Assembly: GCA_011763485.2 (NCBI GenBank)
Contig: JAANSK020285490.1
Location: 1-20,300 of the forward strand
Source of the DNA: Isoetes engelmannii
Taxonomy: Eukaryota; Streptophyta; Lycopodiopsida; Isoetales; Isoetaceae
Reading direction: 5' to 3'
Length of the DNA: 20,300 nt
This document shows positions 16,512 through 20,300 of the stretch, one piece after another (position 1 is the first letter of the stretch; each line of letters opens with the position of its first letter). Below the pieces are notes generated by a model. That model made no database searches. It worked only from the letters and a program-made list of their open reading frames with translations, and was not told the origin of the DNA. Position numbers and translations under genes: made by a program.

Positions 16512-16642
16512 GGACTTCGGTCCATGCTCTGGTTAGGGACTTCGGTCCCTTCTTGTTCTTGTTTTTGTTCTTGTGGTCGCATGTCCTTGGGATGCTGCCT
16601 TTGTGGTGCGACATTAAAATATTCTTCCTTCCTTCCTTCCTT
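16512..16642 (+). repeat. Hairpin cluster with (TTCC)n tail, possible non-LTR element 3' end
   Basis: Two hairpins with a C(UUCG)G loop stand 11 bases apart: GGACTTCGGTCC (16512-16523) and AGGGACTTCGGTCCCT (16535-16550). After a T/G-rich stretch comes a third stem, GTCGCA (16576-16581) with TGCGAC (16607-16612). ACATTAAAATATT then leads to four or more TTCC units (16625-16642). Structured RNA followed by a short tandem tail is what the 3' ends of LINEs and their SINE partners look like. The element type is inferred. Confidence 0.45.
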
Positions 16643-16644
16643 AT

Positions 16645-16840
16645 AACAACCCATTTAATTGTTTTAGGAGTATGGTCTATAATTTCGGGAATGTCATTGA
16701 TACATTCATATTAAATCCCCCTGAATTTTTTCTATTAAATCTATGTTTTTTTTTTACTAACAACCCATTTAATTACTTTAGGAGTATGGTCTATAATTTC
16801 GGGAATGCTCATTGGTACATTCATATTAAATCCCCCTGAA
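16645..16840 (+). repeat. Direct duplication of 81-82 bp
   Basis: Copy 1 (16645-16725) and copy 2 (16759-16840) both start AACAACCCATTTAATT and end AAATCCCCCTGAA, with only a few differences (for example GTTTTAGG against ACTTTAGG, and one inserted base). A 33-base T-rich spacer separates them. Confidence 0.85.
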
Positions 16841-18437
16841 ACCCTATGTTATTATGCTACATATAGAAACATTTTAATAGTACATGGATCTACCTGTAAC
16901 TTCCCTGTTTACTTTGGATTATGCGGCCAATGTATAATCTTCTAGCAACTTAAATTTTACGCTAAAAATTAAATGGCATATAAGCTGATAAATCGCTCAA
17001 AGATAGATTATGGCATAAGGAAGGGAAAGGGTGAAATAACATTGATTATCAAGGAGCTACAAAAAGATTATGTACAAAGAAGCTTTTCTAGTTTAAGCCA
17101 TAAGCAAAGATACACCATAAATCCTTCCCAATAAGAATCTGTGCTTCATGAATGGATATGATTGTTGCCTCATTCTACAATATTGTAATAGCTTAATTTA
17201 GCTAGAGAATAAGGGTTAGGAGGAACTTAGGCTCTGGCCACTGAAATTCCAATCACATTAAGAGTCAAGAAAGAGTTCCTCAAACAGGATTCAGGAACAA
17301 AATCCTTGGTAATTCTTTGCATGATGGAGGGAGCTATGGCATGCATGCCGCTCGGGGATTTTCTTCCTTGGGATGGAAGCCGAATTGAATTTCTTGAGGC
17401 TTTTCTGATTGTCAGAACAGTTAGATTAGAAAATAGAAAATCTAATGACTGGAATTCGTTTGAGCTCAGGTGGCTTGCTACGTGGATAGCCTAAGAAGCC
17501 AGGAAATGCTGTAGCAGAGGTTAGCCAAGCTTGCAGAAAAAAAAATGCAATGACCTGAATATGACCTAAAAATCAAGGGAATTTTACTAGCTCCTACAAA
17601 AACACCATGAAACAAGGGTTTGCCCCTTTTGGCAACCCAAAAACTAAAACTGTAACAAGAAGTTAACATGACTGGATATATACTATGTTTCTCATATTTA
17701 TATGCCTACAACCGTCCATGTTTTTGTAAACGATAAGAAATGACCTGAATATAATAACCCTAGCCATTACTTCGAGCTAAAATCAATGGGGGTTCACCTC
17801 AAAATCCCATACAAACCATCTGAGTGTAAAGGAATTGGTTATTTTTTGTGTTTTTTCATAGAAAATATATGGAAAGGGGTGTCTTTTGCTATCCTAGGAA
17901 CACATATGGCATATCCATATTACATATAGGTGAATTCCCCAGGGCTTAAATGCTAGGTTAGATCTCTATAGACTAGTACTTTAGTACAAAATTGATTTCA
18001 CCTCTAACAAATTCAACGAAAATTTTGGATCAACAATGATGCAAGTAGATTCTTGAGAATATGAACAGATTCGTGGTCGGAAGGATGTAGTAGAATATCA
18101 ACCGATCCGACATTGGAAGCTTCCAATGCATGCCCGGTTGCCAGCTGAAAGAATAGTAAACCTTTTTTCGGCTGACAAAAAATGTTTGGACAATCTTTTT
18201 CCTCTATAAAAAGCCCCAAAACCTTAGGGCCACCCAAACAACAAACATTCCAAAAATATGTTGGGAAAACTACTTAATAAACAGATAGCAAACACTTTGA
18301 AGCATTAGAAATGTATAAAAAAGACCCCATGGACAGGTCTAAGTGTTGTCGTGTCTCAATATGTGCAACTACCCTACATTCACCTCATGCTCTGTCTTAG
18401 CACGTCCATGGACCATGTTGCGCCCATGGCTGCATGG
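16841..18437. other. Gene-free intergenic stretch
   Basis: I see no supported gene. A 14-base direct repeat AATGACCTGAATAT occurs at about 17549 and 17739. A perfect 18-base palindrome, CATTGGAAGCTTCCAATG, lies at 18111-18128. Confidence 0.4.
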
Positions 18438-18591
18438 CAGAGGGGTTCCTTGCACGTCGTATTGGTCCCATTATACCTTTGTTTATTTACAGACCTTTGG
18501 CTTTTTCCATTATAGAACTTTGGACATCCAGGAGAGAAGGGTTTCTCGCACGTTGTATTGGTCCCATTATATTCTTTTTTAGACCTTTGGC
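18438..18591 (+). repeat. Imperfect direct duplication, about 60-bp units
   Basis: The two copies (18438-18501 and 18534-18591) share GCACGT(C/T)GTATTGGTCCCATTATA near the middle and AGACCTTTGGC at the end. Copy 2 has lost a few bases. Confidence 0.7.
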
Positions 18592-19043
18592 CAAATCATT
18601 TACATAACTGTAAGCACCACCTCATCTCTGTCCCATTATGCATGTTTGTTATTATTGAATTTTCTCATGTTCAGAGCTGAGCAAATAGACAATGAGGTTT
18701 AGAAACATCTAAACTCTCTTATTTTTCTCTCTATCAATGGGATGCGATGGCTACAATTGAATGATCAACCCACTACTCTCCTATACCGAAGAGAAAAGGG
18801 AAAAAATATCTTGAATATATTAATTTAGATAAAATATTCTAAGATATATTAATCCCATTTTATAAATATATTAATTAAAAGGGAGGTTGTGGAGAACACG
18901 CTAAGTGGAAGGGGGCTAGGAATAACGGCCAAGGTAATAACGCATAAATGTAATTGGCTTTTACTTTTACATGGGGTCTTTATAAGCCACTCTCTTCTTA
19001 ACCAAAGCACCAAAAAGTAAAAGAAAGAAAAATATTTTTTACC
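18592..19043 (+). promoter_or_regulatory. Upstream and promoter region of DUF7722-like copy B
   Basis: A very AT-rich patch at 18800-18880 has three ATATATTAAT-like motifs. Closer in, ATTGG (inverted CCAAT) is at 18953-18957 and the TATA box TTTATAAG at 18979-18986, 58 bases before the ATG. The leader is purine-rich (AAAAAGTAAAAGAAAG) and ends ACCATGG, a strong initiation context. Confidence 0.5.
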
Positions 19044-19385
19044 ATGGCTCCAGAGCGCGAGACGCATCTTGTAGGGCGCCTGGCGAAGCGCATCCGATCC
19101 TTTGAGTTTCTTCTGAAGCTTGTTCAATCCGAAGAGGAGCTTCATTTTCATCCTTCTGCTCCAAATTCTGTTTCAGATCATTGCCCTTACTCTGCCGTTC
19201 GCCGGAATCCTTGCCCTTATGTTTTCCAAATGCCTCTTCATTACCCTAAATACAGCCGCGAGCAATATGATGCCATGCCGGAATGGCAGCTTGATCGTTT
19301 GCTTGAAGAATATGGCCTCCCTTCTAACGGATCTTTGCAGGAAAAAAGGGATCTTGCCATCGGTTCTTTTGTTTGGAAGATCTAA
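19044..19385 (+). CDS. DUF7722-like small plant protein, copy B
   Basis: An intact, intronless 113-residue gene with ATG in the strong context ACCATGG and stop TAA 19383-19385. Residues 1-35 are basic then acidic (RLAKRIRSFEFLLKL, SEEELHF). The conserved core is at residues 47-96: CPYSAV, CPYVFQMPLHYPKYSREQY, MPEWQLDRLLEEYGLP. GSLQEKRDLAIGSFVWKI ends the protein. It is the paralogue of 12202-12525 on the opposite strand and adds six residues at the amino end and one in the middle. The extra length lies outside the conserved core. The family is plant-specific as far as I know, with unknown function. The small, soluble product has no targeting signal that I can see. Confidence 0.88.
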   Translation: MAPERETHLVGRLAKRIRSFEFLLKLVQSEEELHFHPSAPNSVSDHCPYSAVRRNPCPYVFQMPLHYPKYSREQYDAMPEWQLDRLLEEYGLPSNGSLQEKRDLAIGSFVWKI

Positions 19386-19613
19386 AGCTTTTGGTGTGTT
19401 TTCGCTGCTCTGAAGATTATTGTTCAGGTTTTGATTCTTTGTACATATTGTTGTGAAGATGTAGCTTTTGTGGAGTGCAAGATCTTCAGTTTCTTTTGAA
19501 GTATCTGGTGTCGTTTCTGATCGGGAGTTGTTACTTGGTACATATGATAATATAGTATGCTTTGATTGCAAGATCAGACTTCTTCTATTATGTGAAGCAT
19601 GTTCCACCAGTCG

Positions 19614-19707
19614 TTAGCAAAGTAGTAGACTTCCTTTTCCATTTGAAAATCATGTACAGGTTAGCAAAGTAGTAGACTTCCTTTTCCATTTGAAAATCAT
19701 GTACAGG
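19614..19707 (+). repeat. Perfect 47-bp tandem duplication
   Basis: Two identical 47-base copies (19614-19660 and 19661-19707), each starting TTAGCAAAGTAGTAGAC and ending AATCATGTACAGG. Perfect identity means it is recent, or an assembly artefact. It lies about 230 bases past the stop of copy B, probably in or near its 3' UTR. Confidence 0.95.
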
Positions 19708-20300
19708 TTGTCACAAAGCAATTGATCGAATTTCCTAGTTCATCATGGAAGGCAATGGTTTTCTTGATGTGTAACACAATTTTAAATAACTAGAACAAAC
19801 ACATTCAAGTCAGAATTTATTGTTAGCTCATGCTGAACAGTTATAAACCATGTTATAAATTGAATTTAAAAGCCAAAAAAAACAAGTTGCCGTGGAAAAA
19901 CAATATATGTTTATATGTTGGCATTGAAAGCCCATGTTTGGTTTCCTTGAAAACACACAAATTTTAGATGAAGTTTTAAAAAAAGTTGGATACACATACA
20001 AATAAATGCATGTATTGGTTTCCCTTGTGTTGTCTAGTGGCGTGACGTTAAAAACTCTTTTTCTTCTTGTTTTTTAATTGAATGAAACACACTTTCACAA
20101 TATTGATAAAACTCTTTTTCTTCTTGTCCTTTAATTGAAACACACTTTCACAATATTGATAAAAGTAATAATTTTCTTAGATAAACATATTCTGCAACTA
20201 GTCTATTTTGTCCTATGTACCAACAACTTGGCAGCCACTTTAACTGTATTCTCTCATATATACTTAACTTGGTGAGAGTATCAAATTCCATTGCACAAAG
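19708..20300. other. Downstream intergenic stretch with a second tandem duplication
   Basis: Apart from a duplication at 20051-20107 and 20108-20160 I see nothing. Both units start AAAACTCTTTTTCTTCTTGT and end ACTTTCACAATATTGAT; they differ by a 4-base deletion and two substitutions. The sequence just after the 47-bp repeat (TGTCACAAAGCAATTGATC) resembles the 3' flank of copy A (TGTACAAAGCAATTAACTC on the minus strand near 12060), a trace of shared ancestry beyond the coding region. Confidence 0.5.

Noticed and set aside
18013-18271. Minus-strand frame of about 85 codons
   Set aside because: Partly protein-like, but it has no good start, no recognisable motif and contains the 18-base palindrome; chance is likely.

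Overview
The window looks like nuclear DNA of a land plant. The signs are a decayed Ty3/gypsy LTR retrotransposon with plant-type pol motifs, plant core promoters (TATAAAAG or TTATAAG boxes, a pyrimidine-rich leader), a primer-binding site of the tRNA-Asp-like type, a small hAT-like MITE, and two intronless genes for a plant-specific small protein (DUF7722-like). I cannot name the species. A large, repeat-rich plant genome such as a fern or conifer would fit, but that is a guess.

Layout. Positions 1-7822 are the 3' part of one Ty3/gypsy element on the + strand; its 5' LTR, gag and protease lie outside the window. Pol runs linker, reverse transcriptase, RNase H, integrase (1-3231). It is broken by several frameshifts, one TGA stop and changed catalytic residues. 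Downstream of pol the element carries two further coding units in divergent orientation: a 110-codon antisense ORF (3333-3665, -) with its own TATA box, and a sense ORF of about 1,000 codons (4197-7311, +) with its own TATA box and pyrimidine-rich leader, broken by one frameshift and three TAG codons. A candidate 3' LTR (7293-7822) follows, preceded by a G-rich polypurine tract and containing a TATA box and an AATAAA signal.

Positions 7823-10530 hold an orphan 3'-terminal ORF directly after that LTR, a gene-poor stretch with small repeats, a second LTR on the - strand (9860-10240) with an adjacent primer-binding site, and a - strand reading frame interrupted at the LTR edge. Positions 10530-12200 are intergenic with microsatellites and a short-repeat cluster. 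The two DUF7722-like paralogues lie at 12202-12525 (-) and 19044-19385 (+), head to head and 6.5 kb apart. Between them are a hAT-like MITE with target duplication (14150-14396), a GC-rich block beside a 30-bp inverted repeat, a 4-copy 51-bp tandem array, a tRNA-like A/B-box relic, a cluster of RNA hairpins with a (TTCC)n tail, and several short duplications.

The host genes that look intact are the two DUF7722-like genes. The most unusual content is the divergent accessory gene pair inside the retroelement: the antisense frame is open while everything on the sense strand of the element has decayed.
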